The notes beneath the pieces are model-generated. The model made no database searches, was not told the DNA's origin, and saw nothing but the letters and a program-made list of their open reading frames with translations. Both the position numbers and the translations under genes were made by a program. Positions 51,224-60,874 of a DNA stretch of 64,000 nt are shown piece after piece (position 1 is the stretch's first letter; every line of letters starts with the position of its first letter). Source of the stretch: Undibacterium pigrum (GTDB lineage Bacteria > Pseudomonadota > Gammaproteobacteria > Burkholderiales > Burkholderiaceae_D); contig NZ_QJKB01000002.1 of assembly GCF_003201815.1 (NCBI RefSeq), forward strand, positions 248,001 to 312,000, in the 5' to 3' direction.

Positions 51224-53359
51224 TTGTTTAAAACTGTTGCTGTCCCGCTGGCCCTGATGGGCGTTTTTTCATTTGCTCACGCTGACGAAGGTCAGTGGCA
51301 GCCGTATCAATTGCCACAACTGAAGTCTGAGCTAAAACGCATAGGCATCAATATGCCGGCAGAAAAACTGGCAGACTTGAACAAGCACCCCATGTCGGCC
51401 ATGGTGTCACTGGGTGGCTGCTCGGCAGCCTTTGTTTCCAGCACTGGCCTGGTGGTGACGAATCATCATTGTGCTTATGGCGCAATACAAAGAAATTCCA
51501 CGGCAGAGAAAAACTATATTGCGAACGGCTTCCTGGCCAGGGGCATGGCTGAAGAATTACCTGCCGGCCCAGATGCGCGCATGTACATTACCGACAAGGT
51601 TGATAATGTCACTGAGCAGGTCATGAAGGGTATCAATGCCGGTATGTCTGGCAAGGCCAGAAATGAGCATGTGGAAAACCGCATCAAGCAACTCATCGCC
51701 GAATGCGAACAAGACAAGGCATACCGTTGTTCCGTCCCCAGCTTTCACCGCGGCCTGGAGTATTACCGCATACGTCAGTTGATGATACGTGACGTGCGCC
51801 TGGCATATGCACCATCGGACAAGATAGGTAATTTTGGTGGCGAAGTCGATAATTTTGAATGGCCACGCCATACCGGTGATTACGCTTTCCTGCGCGCTTA
51901 TGTCGGCAAGGATGGCCGCCCTGCCGATCCTTCTTCTGAAAATGTGCCATATCAGTCGAAAGACTTTTTGGTGGTGTCTGCCCAGGGCTTGAAGAATGGC
52001 GACCCCATCTTGCTGGCAGGTTATCCTGGCCGTACCAGTCGTTACAAATTGCCAGCAGAAATACGCTTTGCCCGCGATGTCAGTTTCCCTGCCAAAGTGG
52101 CAGAATCCAGGGCAGACCTGGCTGTGATTGCTGCGGCAACTCAGGGCAATGCAGGTGCTGGCGTACGCTATGCGAGTGTGGTCAAGGGCATCAATAATGG
52201 TTTGAAAAAGACCGAAGGCTTGCTCGATGGTTTTGCCCGTAAAGACATCGCTGCCATCAAGGATGCGCAGGATGCCGAGTTCCGGCTGTGGTTTGCCCAG
52301 CATGGCAGCAACAAGAATTTGCTGAAAGAACTGGATGCCGTCATCGCTGCCGACATGGCCATGTCCGACGAAGAATTTGCCTGGAATGTTGCCAGTACCA
52401 GTGAATTGCTGAAGAGTGCGCGCACCTTGTATCGCTTGGCTGTAGAAAGTGAAAAGCCGGATGCCGAACGCCATACCGGCTACCAGCAAAGGGATATGAC
52501 TATCATTGCTGGCAAACTCAATCGCCTGGAACAATCCTATCTGCCCAATGTGGATCAGGCCAGGTTTACTGCTGCCTTGCAAAGATATAATCAATTGCCG
52601 GTCAAGACTCATCCACAAGGCCTGGATGTATTGCTGCCGACACCGGAAAGTGTCGCTGGCCTGTATCAGCACAGCACGCTTGGTGAAACCGCCAAACGCC
52701 TGGCCTGGATGAGCAAGGACCGCAAGGCTTTTGAACAATCGGACGATGCATTCATTCGTCTGGCGGTGAAATTGCATGACGCTGGCATGTCGCTGGAAAA
52801 CCGCCGCAAAGAACTTGATGGCAATCTGGAACGAGTGATTCCACAATATATGCAAGTCGTCATCGAGTGGAAAAAATCCCAGGGCAAGCCAGTCTATCCT
52901 GATGCCAATTCCACCCTGCGCGTGACATATGGCACGGTAGCGCCCTACTCACCACGAGACGGCATCAGCAAAGGCCCGTTCACAACGGTTGAAGGCATAG
53001 TCGAAAAGCATACAGGCAAGTCTCCCTTCAATATGCAGGATAGTTTGTTGACTGCAGTAAAGGAAAAACGCTATGGCGTGTTCAAGGATAGTGTCTTGCA
53101 AACCGTGCCTGTCAACTTCCTGTCCACTGCCGATACGACAGGTGGCAATTCCGGTTCTGCTGTCTTGAACAAGAATGGTGAACTGGTAGGTTTGAATTTT
53201 GATTCGACTTATGAATCCATTACCAAGGACTGGTATTTCGATACTGCCATCACACGCGCCATTCACGTCGATATCCGCTATATGTTATGGGTCATGAAAG
53301 AAGTTGATCATGCCGATAATTTGTTGAAGGAAATGACGGTCAAATATCCAGCTAAATAA
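51224..53359 (+). CDS. S46 family dipeptidyl peptidase
   Basis: The product has 711 residues from a TTG at 51224, which GGAG precedes by seven bases. A signal peptide ends at about FSFAHA (20). The chymotrypsin-like S46 domain shows the catalytic His in VVTNHHCAYG (about 81) and the nucleophile in TGGNSGSAVLNKNGE (Ser about 643). A helical insertion lies between. S46 enzymes (DPP7/DPP11) remove dipeptides from peptide N-termini in the periplasm. The residue that separates DPP7 (Gly) from DPP11 (Arg) appears as Ser in LNFDSTYES, so specificity is unclear. Confidence 0.93.
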   Translation: MFKTVAVPLALMGVFSFAHADEGQWQPYQLPQLKSELKRIGINMPAEKLADLNKHPMSAMVSLGGCSAAFVSSTGLVVTNHHCAYGAIQRNSTAEKNYIANGFLARGMAEELPAGPDARMYITDKVDNVTEQVMKGINAGMSGKARNEHVENRIKQLIAECEQDKAYRCSVPSFHRGLEYYRIRQLMIRDVRLAYAPSDKIGNFGGEVDNFEWPRHTGDYAFLRAYVGKDGRPADPSSENVPYQSKDFLVVSAQGLKNGDPILLAGYPGRTSRYKLPAEIRFARDVSFPAKVAESRADLAVIAAATQGNAGAGVRYASVVKGINNGLKKTEGLLDGFARKDIAAIKDAQDAEFRLWFAQHGSNKNLLKELDAVIAADMAMSDEEFAWNVASTSELLKSARTLYRLAVESEKPDAERHTGYQQRDMTIIAGKLNRLEQSYLPNVDQARFTAALQRYNQLPVKTHPQGLDVLLPTPESVAGLYQHSTLGETAKRLAWMSKDRKAFEQSDDAFIRLAVKLHDAGMSLENRRKELDGNLERVIPQYMQVVIEWKKSQGKPVYPDANSTLRVTYGTVAPYSPRDGISKGPFTTVEGIVEKHTGKSPFNMQDSLLTAVKEKRYGVFKDSVLQTVPVNFLSTADTTGGNSGSAVLNKNGELVGLNFDSTYESITKDWYFDTAITRAIHVDIRYMLWVMKEVDHADNLLKEMTVKYPAK

Positions 53360-53373
53360 AGCGCATCTGCATG

Positions 53374-53412
53374 AAAAAAAGCGTGTCCCTGCAAATGGGG
53401 CACGCTTTTTTT
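53374..53412. terminator. Bidirectional terminator between S46 peptidase and GFA genes
   Basis: A run of seven A, then GCGTGTCCC (53381-53389) pairing with GGGGCACGC (53397-53405, one G-T pair) around TGCAAAT, then seven T. It works for both convergent genes. Confidence 0.92.
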
Positions 53413-53415
53413 GTT

Positions 53416-53829
53416 TCAGGGTTTGCGCGGCGTCTGCTCAAAATGCCGGCTGCTGTCAGAAGTAGTCAGCCAGGATAATTTGTTCTCACAAAAAATATCC
53501 ATGCGCGGTGCCAGGCTTTCATGTTGATCGACAGTACCCAGATACAGCATGCTCAGGCCTGCATAGGTTTCCTGATTGGAGTTATACAGGGGCGTGCCGC
53601 AGTCAGCACAAAAATGGCGCTGGGTACGGGATGTGACGGTATAGCTTTTCAGTAACTCCTGACCCCGTGTCAAGACCAGTTCAGCCTGCTTGACCACGAC
53701 ATACGATGACAAGGGGGCTCCCGTCATGCGACGGCACATGCTGCAATGACAGGCCACGACTTGCAGCGCAGGTGCTGGGTAGTGATAGCTTATTTTCCCG
53801 CAACTGCATTGTCCGCTGATGGTTTGCAT
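53416..53829 (-). CDS. GFA (CENP-V-like) family zinc protein
   Basis: The 137-residue protein has the Cys sets of the glutathione-dependent formaldehyde-activating/CENP-V fold: GQCSCGKISY, VACHCSMCRRMTGAPLSSYV and HFCADCGTPLYN. These bind structural and labile zinc. Most members have unknown substrates; a formaldehyde role is not implied. It follows the GGDEF-EAL gene by 38 bp on the same strand. Confidence 0.9.
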   Translation of the reverse strand: MQTISGQCSCGKISYHYPAPALQVVACHCSMCRRMTGAPLSSYVVVKQAELVLTRGQELLKSYTVTSRTQRHFCADCGTPLYNSNQETYAGLSMLYLGTVDQHESLAPRMDIFCENKLSWLTTSDSSRHFEQTPRKP

Positions 53830-53867
53830 GCTGTTTCCATGATGTTGTTAATATCCATGCCTGAGGC

Positions 53868-56738
53868 TCAGGCACCTTCCCATTCCAGGTCTTTGCCATG
53901 GCCCCAGATCTGGGGGGCGACATAACTGTCGGCCCATGCTTCAACTTGTCCGGCTGGCATGGGTCGGGCTATACCATAGCCTTGTGCCAGTTCACAGCCG
54001 AGCCGCAAGAGTGCGGCACCGTGTTCCGGGGTTTCCACACCTTCTGCAATCACGACACGATTAAAGGCACGTGCCAGGCCGATGACGGCGCTGATGACGG
54101 CCAGATCATCCTTGTCTTCCAGCATATCACGGACAAAGCTCTGGTCTATTTTCAGGGTGTCGGCAGGCAGGCGCTTCAGGTAAGACAGTGATGAATAGCC
54201 AGTGCCAAAATCGTCGAGGGCAAAGCTGACGCCGATTTGCTGGCAAGCCAGCATCACATCGCGCACGTGCTGGATATCCTGTATGGCGGCAGATTCCAAA
54301 ATCTCTATCTCCAGCCTTTCAGGTGCGATATCAGGGTAAGCAGCGAGTATCGTGCGCAGGCGTTCTACGAAGTCCTTGCACTGGAAATGGCGGGCTGCGA
54401 TATTCACGCTGATGACCCAGTCTGCATGCAGGCCGGTCCAGGCACGTAATTGCTCCATGGCCTGTTGCAAGACCCAGTCACCGACATCGATAATCAAATC
54501 AGTATGTTCTATCAGCGGCAGAAAATGCAGCGGCCCGACTATACCTTGCTCGGGATGTTGCCAGCGCAGCAGGGCTTCCATGCCTGTGATGCGGCCCTGA
54601 CGCATATTCACCTTGGGCTGGAAGTACAGCCGCATTTCCCCCTGTTGCAAAGCCTGGCGTATGCGCGCCCGCTGATTGTGATGAGTGCGTAATTGCTGGT
54701 CTTGCTCGGCATCGAATAAATGAAATTGATTGCGGCCATTCAGCTTGGCCTGGTACATGGCCTGGTCAGCACAGCGCAGCAGGGTATCTGCATTGATATC
54801 GTCACGCGGATAAATCGCCACGCCTATACTGGCGGACAGGCTGATGCTTTGCTGTTCTATCTGATAAGACTGTGCCAGTTCTGCCAGCAGCAAGGCCAGG
54901 TTTAATTCCACGCCCGCGACATCTTGCTGGTTTTGCAGCAAGACCACAAATTCATCGCCTCCCAGACGCGCCACATGGTGCTCGCTACCGGCACTGCTTT
55001 CCAGGCGACGTGCAACCTGCTGCAATAATTTATTGGCGAATTCCTGACCATGGCTTTCATTGATGGCTTGAAAATGATCCAGATCCAGCAGGCATACTGC
55101 CAGCCAATTTTTATTGCTGCGCGCGGTTTGGATTGCTGTACTGAACCTTTCACTCAGTGCAGCGCGGTTTTCCAGACCCGTCAGCACATCATGGCCAGCT
55201 TGCCAGCGCAGTTGCTGCATGAGCTGATGCTTTTCACTGACATCACGAAACACCAGTACACAGCCCATGACCTTGCCATTTTTTTGCCGTATCGGAGCTG
55301 CCGTGTAGTCGACTTCAAAGCGCTGGCCTGCACGGGCGCTCAAGACCTGGTTATTCGCCTGCAGGATATCGGTACTCTGGCAAATCTGTTGCAGAAATTC
55401 TTGCAGCGTGTTGCGTTGCTGGTTATCTGTCAGGGAAAACACCTCTGCCAGTGCATGGGACTGTGCTTCCTTACGGCTCCAGCCACAGATCTGCTGCGCG
55501 GCCTTGTTGAGCATCAGTATGTGTCCATGTACGTCGGTACTGATGACAGCATCACCGATGGATGCCAGGGTAGTCTCAACTCTGACATTTTCTGCGGCCA
55601 GTGTGGCTTGCGCCTGGTTGCGTTCGCTGATGTCGATGAGGGCACCTATGCTGCCTATGGCGATGCCATCGACATTGGTGAAACTGGCCTGGTAGTAAAT
55701 CACGTCCAGAATTTTTCCGGCGGCCTGTATCTGCATTTCCATGACCAGCTTGTCTTGCCCACTTTCCAGTGGTGGCCGCGTGCTGGCATGCAAGGCCAGC
55801 ACAGGCATGGGGCGGCCAACCACATCGGCTGCACGCAAGCCAAATAACTCTTCCCAGGCGCGGTTGATGCGCTGGCAAATGCCATGCTGGTCCTGGAAGA
55901 AAATCGGTATAGGCAGGGCATGCAGCAATTGCCAGGTGAAGTGCAGTTGCTCGCTATTGGCGCGCTGGCTGCGCTGTAGTGTCAGCAGTAAAGCTTGTAC
56001 TTCATCAGCCATGCTGTTGAAAGTCTGGGCCAGGGCGCGTGCCTCCGCCGTACCTGTGACTGCCATGCGTACGGCATGCTGGCCTGTCTTGAACTTGTTG
56101 GTCGCCTCGGCCAGTTTGTGCAGGCTGCGGGCATTCGAGCGTAGCAACAAGCCAAGCAGGAAATAAATTGTAAAAATGACGAGCAGGGAAATTTTTGCCT
56201 GCCCCATGACCTTTTGCCAGATGTGCAGGTTTTCACCAGCGATGCTGGTTTCCATCTGCAAGACAGCGATACTGCCATCCTGCAATCTGACTTCCCTGGC
56301 AGAATTCTCGGCTTGCCAGGACAGCAGTTTGATAAACCAAGCTGGTACGGCAGTGACAGGCATGCTGGCATCTTCAGCCTGGATTTGTTGCCGGCTGTAT
56401 TGCCAGCTGATGCGCGACAGGGCCGGGCTGGCTTCCACTTCCTGCAGCAGCAATTTGTGTATGGCGGAGGTATTACCTTGTGCCGACAGGCTGCTGAGAG
56501 CCGGGATCAGGTAGTGTGCGGTATGGCGTAATTCTGAACTCAGCCTTTGCCTGGCATCGCTGACTTCTGCATTGATCATCAGGTAATAACGCAGGCCACC
56601 AACGATCGCGATTATTACAAAGATGGGGATGAATAAACGGGTATAAACTCCTCGCTGTTGCCATCGCTGTAAAAAATCTCTTGGTGTTTGCACAAATTCA
56701 ACAAATTTCAGTGAAGTAAAACAGTGTGGCTCCCACAA
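53868..56738 (-). CDS. Membrane GGDEF-EAL protein with HAMP and PAS domains
   Basis: The product has 956 residues. An N-terminal membrane helix (about 35-53), a periplasmic sensor stretch, a second helix (about 180-200) and a HAMP region come first. Two PAS domains (about 265-375 and 385-505), GGDEF (about 515-680) with intact ARLGGDEFVVLL, and EAL (about 690-945) with GMEALLRWQHPEQG, DDFGTGYSSLSYLKRLP and IAEGVETPEH follow. Both catalytic signatures are intact, so it could make or degrade c-di-GMP. The listed start is TTG without a good ribosome site; a GTG downstream is an alternative. Confidence 0.93.
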   Translation of the reverse strand: MWEPHCFTSLKFVEFVQTPRDFLQRWQQRGVYTRLFIPIFVIIAIVGGLRYYLMINAEVSDARQRLSSELRHTAHYLIPALSSLSAQGNTSAIHKLLLQEVEASPALSRISWQYSRQQIQAEDASMPVTAVPAWFIKLLSWQAENSAREVRLQDGSIAVLQMETSIAGENLHIWQKVMGQAKISLLVIFTIYFLLGLLLRSNARSLHKLAEATNKFKTGQHAVRMAVTGTAEARALAQTFNSMADEVQALLLTLQRSQRANSEQLHFTWQLLHALPIPIFFQDQHGICQRINRAWEELFGLRAADVVGRPMPVLALHASTRPPLESGQDKLVMEMQIQAAGKILDVIYYQASFTNVDGIAIGSIGALIDISERNQAQATLAAENVRVETTLASIGDAVISTDVHGHILMLNKAAQQICGWSRKEAQSHALAEVFSLTDNQQRNTLQEFLQQICQSTDILQANNQVLSARAGQRFEVDYTAAPIRQKNGKVMGCVLVFRDVSEKHQLMQQLRWQAGHDVLTGLENRAALSERFSTAIQTARSNKNWLAVCLLDLDHFQAINESHGQEFANKLLQQVARRLESSAGSEHHVARLGGDEFVVLLQNQQDVAGVELNLALLLAELAQSYQIEQQSISLSASIGVAIYPRDDINADTLLRCADQAMYQAKLNGRNQFHLFDAEQDQQLRTHHNQRARIRQALQQGEMRLYFQPKVNMRQGRITGMEALLRWQHPEQGIVGPLHFLPLIEHTDLIIDVGDWVLQQAMEQLRAWTGLHADWVISVNIAARHFQCKDFVERLRTILAAYPDIAPERLEIEILESAAIQDIQHVRDVMLACQQIGVSFALDDFGTGYSSLSYLKRLPADTLKIDQSFVRDMLEDKDDLAVISAVIGLARAFNRVVIAEGVETPEHGAALLRLGCELAQGYGIARPMPAGQVEAWADSYVAPQIWGHGKDLEWEGA

Positions 56739-57005
56739 TGAGCGGGGCAGGAAATGTGAGTAATTGTAACCTGAAGATTAATCTTGCCGTATTGAAAAAA
56801 ATGATATGCGGCAAATTGGCTTAAATGGCGTGGCTGGCCATCGAATATAATGCCTTGCAGGAGGCTATCTTGTCCGCAATGCAAAGCAAAGACATCAGCA
56901 AATGTAATAAGAAATAAGCTTGCCTGTGTATCATCAGCACTACATCAGACTAGAGCACTGTATGGTGAGTTTTCGCCAGATCAGAACTACCTGGCGAAAA
57001 AGATA

Positions 57006-57800
57006 ATGAAAAATAAACACGAAAATTTCCCTACAGGGCTGGAAGCCTGTTTTTTGCTGGTCTTCCTGATGGGCATAGAATTTATGTTCGGTATTCTGGT
57101 GCACGATATCAGAAGCTGGACTGGCATAGGTCCGGATGAAATCGATGGTGTCATCATGGTCTTGTCGAATGCCGTGTTATTCACAGCCATGTTGCACTAC
57201 AAGGGTTTGAGCTATACAGAATTGTTTCATTCTTCTGCCGGGGCTCCAGTTGGCAAAACGCTATTGTTGATCTTGCCCGTCCTGTTGCTGGTGCCTGGGC
57301 TGGAGATCGTGCTGGGTATTCTCGGCGGCTGGCTGGAGGCGTGGCAACCCGTGCCTGCTGGTCAGCAAAGAATATTTGATGAAATGATGGCCAATGGCGT
57401 GCATTCCATCATTACGGCTTGCCTGGTTGCGCCAGTGCTGGAAGAAATGCTGTTTCGCGGCATTATCTTGCGCAGCTTCCTGCATCAATATTCGCGCTGG
57501 GTAGCTATCCTCGCTTCAGCCTGCCTGTTTGGTCTGGCTCATATGAATATCTACCAGTTCCTTTGTGCCACGATAGTCGGCGTAATTTGCGCCTGGCTGT
57601 ATGAAAAAACACGCTCGCTGTGGCCTTGCATAGCCCTGCATGCAGGATCAAATGGCGCAGCGATTTATGCCTATCGAATGTCTTTGGCAAAAGCGGGTCA
57701 TATTGCCTGGCAGCCTACGGCTGGTGCATATGCAGCGGCGCTGGTATCTGCAGGTTTGGGAATTTACATCTTGCGGCGCTTGCTGATGGTGAATGAATAG
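57006..57800 (+). CDS. CPBP family intramembrane protease
   Basis: The 264-residue protein has about eight hydrophobic helices and the three CPBP/Abi motifs: VLEEMLFRGIIL (EExxxR), CLFGLAHMNIYQ (FxxxH) and ALHAGSNGAA (HxxxN). These are glutamic-type membrane proteases related to CAAX processing enzymes. The open frame extends 52 codons further up, but the ATG at 57006 gives the usual short N-terminus. Substrate unknown. Confidence 0.88.
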   Translation: MKNKHENFPTGLEACFLLVFLMGIEFMFGILVHDIRSWTGIGPDEIDGVIMVLSNAVLFTAMLHYKGLSYTELFHSSAGAPVGKTLLLILPVLLLVPGLEIVLGILGGWLEAWQPVPAGQQRIFDEMMANGVHSIITACLVAPVLEEMLFRGIILRSFLHQYSRWVAILASACLFGLAHMNIYQFLCATIVGVICAWLYEKTRSLWPCIALHAGSNGAAIYAYRMSLAKAGHIAWQPTAGAYAAALVSAGLGIYILRRLLMVNE

Positions 57801-57821
57801 CGGAAGCCCTGATGGCTTCCG
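57801..57821 (+). terminator. Hairpin after the CPBP gene
   Basis: CGGAAGCC (57801-57808) pairs perfectly with GGCTTCCG (57814-57821) around CTGAT directly after the stop codon. Only a short interrupted T-run follows (TCTATGCTTTTC). Confidence 0.6.
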
Positions 57822-57866
57822 TCTATGCTTTTCAAATCAGGTCAAATAAGACCAGATACTGCCAGA

Positions 57867-58448
57867 TTAGTAGTAGAAACTGCCGATCAGGCCAAAGTGA
57901 TTACCGCTGAACTTTTGTTTGCTGTAAGTGGTTTCAAACTCTTCCTTGACCACGCGTGCCTTGAGTGACCATTGTGGTGTGAACAGGTATTCAGCTTCCA
58001 GTATGGCGCCATTGGAATTGTTGAAGCTGCGATTGTACTGGGAACCTGCGCCACTGCCACTGAGCTTGACGTTTCTGTTGAAACGCGCACCAGCGCCAAC
58101 ACGCCATTGTTGATTGATATTGTAGTAACCCAGTAATTCAACAGGGATGCGTGAGAAAGTCGCATCGCCATTGCTGGCTTCTGGTGTGAAACGGGCGTGA
58201 TAGCCAATATTGGCTTGTCCAGAGAAATACTGGTTAAAACGATAATCAACACCGGCAGACAATACCAGGCCGCTACCAGCGGAAACGTTGGAGCGTGTGC
58301 CATCGGTGTAGCTTACGGTCGTGATCGTGTCGCCACCAGCACTCAGACCCATGCTCAGGGCAAGGCGCAAGGGTTTGGTGTCGGCTTGAGCTTGTGCGTT
58401 GGCAATCAAAGGCAGGCTTACTGCACAGGCAATCAGAAATTTTTTCAT
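57867..58448 (-). CDS. Outer-membrane beta-barrel protein
   Basis: The 193-residue protein has a signal peptide (MKKFLIACAVSLPLIANAQA). The mature part shows alternating amphipathic strands (YFSGQANIGYHARF, QWSLKARVVKEEFE) and ends in FGLIGSFYY, an aromatic C-terminus typical of barrels recognised by the BAM complex. An eight-stranded OmpW/OmpA-like barrel is likely. The ATG at 58448 is used; an upstream frame adds 26 residues without signal-peptide character. Function unknown. Confidence 0.82.
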   Translation of the reverse strand: MKKFLIACAVSLPLIANAQAQADTKPLRLALSMGLSAGGDTITTVSYTDGTRSNVSAGSGLVLSAGVDYRFNQYFSGQANIGYHARFTPEASNGDATFSRIPVELLGYYNINQQWRVGAGARFNRNVKLSGSGAGSQYNRSFNNSNGAILEAEYLFTPQWSLKARVVKEEFETTYSKQKFSGNHFGLIGSFYY

Positions 58449-58652
58449 ATACATTAAATCAAGATAAGATAAAGATACCGTCAAACCCGGATACAGGTCT
58501 GAACGGGGGCGCAAGTATAGGGGCAATTGCGCATAAAGGACAAGGTTTTTAACAATCTTGCCGGAGTGTTATCTTTATGGGATGCCAGTATTTGATGCTG
58601 GATCTATGGGGCAGGTTTTGTGTGGCAGGCAGGGCAGGTTTTGTGAGTTTGA

Positions 58653-58681
58653 GCCCGGATACTGGTCAGCCAGATCCGGGC
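58653..58681. terminator. Hairpin downstream of the bactofilin-like gene
   Basis: GCCCGGAT (58653-58660) pairs with ATCCGGGC (58674-58681). After a bulged A, CTGG pairs with CCAG around TCAG. It is 45 bp beyond the leftward bactofilin-like stop and lacks a strong U-tract. A 14-bp direct repeat, GGGCAGGTTTTGTG, occurs nearby at 58609-58622 and 58632-58645. Confidence 0.55.
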
Positions 58682-58725
58682 AATAAAACAGTGTGGCGAC
58701 AACTTGGCCAGAACTTAGCCAGAAC

Positions 58726-59820
58726 TTACGAAAGCTGCATTTCACGCTTCAGGCGGCGTGGCACTTCCCAGTCCAGTTCAGTTTCACGCTTTTTTTCCAG
58801 CGCATCGATATGCTTGAGTTTTTTGCCTTCGACAAACTGGCCAGACAAAAGCAGGCGTGGTTTGCTGGCAGCAGATACAAAACCATGTGTGGCCCAGCGT
58901 GAGCGTGGCAGGCTGGTGGCTGCCAGGATGCCGTAATCTGCACCGCAACTGATACCTTTTTCAGCAACGATGGATTCGCCCGACTTGATGTATTTGGCGG
59001 CATAGATGCTGCCCTTGGTCGCTATCCAGCGACCGCTGTGGATTTCACCACGCAGGCTGCTGATTTCGCCAGTCGCACGCAGATAACCCCAGTTACTGAT
59101 ATCGCCCTGGCTGTGGATACTGGCCACATCCAGGTTGCCCTGGCAAATCAGGTTGGCAGCAAACAGTGCGCCTTCTACCTGGATATCAGTTTCACTGAAC
59201 AACTCCCCCTGGCAATTGCAATCACCGGCAACATGGATGGCTGCAGCTGACAAATGGCCGCCAACAAACTGGATTTCGCCAACTTCCAGCACATCATCCA
59301 ATTGCACATTGCCGTGGCAATCCAGGTCGGCACAGGCGACATAACCCAGTGCCTGAATATCACCAAATCCACCAAAGGCATCTTGATGGTCATAACGTGC
59401 CAGAATGGCGGGATGCACCAGAATATCCATATAGCTGCTGCCATCGGCAGCCGGTTTGCGCTGGTCCAGTTCCAGCATGCGTGCCATCCAGTCGGCACTG
59501 CAACCGGTCTTGATGAGGTATTCCACATCGATATTGCCACCGGCATCGAGTGCATGGCCAACATACAGGGATTGCACGCGGATATCACCAGTAACGGTCA
59601 GCTTGCCCAGGCAAAACACTTCTTCAGCCTCTAAATCACCATCAATGAGGCAATCACCACCGACGATGAACTGGGTGGCAATCACAGCATCACCCTGAAT
59701 ATGCACATCGCCAGTGCTGGAAAATTGCTTGCGTTTCAAGCGTGTGGTTTGTACCGGGGCAGGTAAGTCCAGAGCAGCCAGAACAGGCTTCTTGGTAGCA
59801 GTAGTAGTGCGCTTGGTCAT
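58726..59820 (-). CDS. Bactofilin-like polymer-forming protein, extended
   Basis: The 364-residue protein has a disordered basic N-terminus and then two blocks of short beta-helix rungs: TGDVHIQGDAVIATQFIVGGDCLIDGDLEAEEVF and, after a 60-residue helical insert, GNVQLDDVLEVGEIQFVGGHLSAAAIHVAGD and following. The Gly-Asp-turn spacing matches bactofilin/polymer-forming cytoskeletal modules, but the protein is two to three times the usual length and ends in a charged tail. Probably a cytoplasmic scaffold. It stands alone. Confidence 0.7.
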   Translation of the reverse strand: MTKRTTTATKKPVLAALDLPAPVQTTRLKRKQFSSTGDVHIQGDAVIATQFIVGGDCLIDGDLEAEEVFCLGKLTVTGDIRVQSLYVGHALDAGGNIDVEYLIKTGCSADWMARMLELDQRKPAADGSSYMDILVHPAILARYDHQDAFGGFGDIQALGYVACADLDCHGNVQLDDVLEVGEIQFVGGHLSAAAIHVAGDCNCQGELFSETDIQVEGALFAANLICQGNLDVASIHSQGDISNWGYLRATGEISSLRGEIHSGRWIATKGSIYAAKYIKSGESIVAEKGISCGADYGILAATSLPRSRWATHGFVSAASKPRLLLSGQFVEGKKLKHIDALEKKRETELDWEVPRRLKREMQLS

Positions 59821-59924
59821 GGGAACCTTGGTGAGAGATGAGTCGGGATAATTCAGAATAATTCGTAATTACAGAGCCGCATTATCCCTGATATGCAGAC
59901 GGCTCAGCAATCCATAAAATTTTG

Positions 59925-60407
59925 TCAGGATGGCAGTGCATCCAGTCGTCCGGCTTCTGCCAGTTCACGGATGATGCGTACGGTATCCACGTCGGCTTCC
60001 TGATAGGCAGATTTACGGTATTCGTTATACATTTTCGCTTCGGCATCTTCTGCTTCAGCGCCACCGCTGTCATAGGCGAAACGGACAAACAGGGCGTCTG
60101 GTTGTGGTTCTTCTATGCTCATGCGCAAGGAAGATTGCGGGATATCCTTTTGCGCGGCCACATCGTAATGCACATGTTCCAGATGCACGAGGCTGACGCG
60201 GTCGGTGATTTCCAGCTCACCATATTTCAGCGTGCGTGTCATGCTGGCTTCGGTACGATCCATGATGCTGGCGTCATCGAGGTAAGAGACAAACAGCCTT
60301 GGCATTTCTGCCCGCAAGACCAGGCCACGCCATAATTGTTCGCGGGTGATGACCTCGACTGCAGGATTGCCGAGGTCATTGATTTCAACTAAATGTTCAA
60401 ATTTCAT
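59925..60407 (-). CDS. SRPBCC (AtaL-like, DUF1857) protein
   Basis: The 160-residue protein fits the AtaL/DUF1857 group of START-like proteins: MKFEHLVEINDLGNPAVEVITREQLWRGL at the start and a long C-terminal helix with YNEYRKSAYQEADVDTVRIIRELAE. The ATG at 60407 is preferred; the frame extends 69 codons upstream into the response-regulator gene without a matching domain. Ligand and role are unknown. Same strand as the hybrid kinase genes, 100 bp downstream. Confidence 0.82.
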   Translation of the reverse strand: MKFEHLVEINDLGNPAVEVITREQLWRGLVLRAEMPRLFVSYLDDASIMDRTEASMTRTLKYGELEITDRVSLVHLEHVHYDVAAQKDIPQSSLRMSIEEPQPDALFVRFAYDSGGAEAEDAEAKMYNEYRKSAYQEADVDTVRIIRELAEAGRLDALPS

Positions 60408-60507
60408 GGAGCACCTTTTTTCTGATGCTGCCAGTTTACTCCGCTTGCCGCTGATTGTCCTTGATTGCCCCGGTTTGCCCCTGTTTGGACAGGCTGTCAG
60501 TGTCAAT

Positions 60508-60873
60508 TCAAGCCTTGAGTATGGATTCGACCAGTGACAGGAAGGCCTGATAGCGTATCGGTTTTGCCACATAGGCATCACAACCTGCGGTACGGAAACG
60601 CTCTTCATCACCATTCATGGCAAAGGCGGTCAGGGCAACAATCTTGATATGCCGGGTGGCCGGGTCGGTTTTCAACTGACGTGTCGCTGTGACACCATCT
60701 ATGCCAGGTAATTGCATGTCCATCAGGACCAGTTCCGGCAATTCGTCACGGGCCACCTGCAAGCCAATTTCTGCATCCACGGCCTGCAACACTTCATAGC
60801 CAGCATTTTGCAAAAGAAATGCCGCCAGTTTCATGTTCACTGGATTGTCTTCTATGATCAGTACACGCGTCAT
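60508..60873 (-). CDS. Single-domain response regulator
   Basis: The 121-residue protein is a lone receiver: VLIIEDNPVNMKLAAFLL (acidic pair), LVLMDMQLPGIDGVTATRQL (phospho-Asp), KIVALTAFAMNGDEE and YVAKPIRYQAFL (Lys). It starts one base after the hybrid kinase stop, so it is coupled to it and is a likely phosphotransfer partner. It has no output domain and acts by protein contact, like CheY/DivK types. Confidence 0.93.
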   Translation of the reverse strand: MTRVLIIEDNPVNMKLAAFLLQNAGYEVLQAVDAEIGLQVARDELPELVLMDMQLPGIDGVTATRQLKTDPATRHIKIVALTAFAMNGDEERFRTAGCDAYVAKPIRYQAFLSLVESILKA

Positions 60874-60874
60874 T

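Noticed and set aside
51557..52855. 432-codon leftward open frame inside the S46 peptidase gene
   Set aside because: Lies wholly opposite a well-supported peptidase; composition is typical of an antisense frame.
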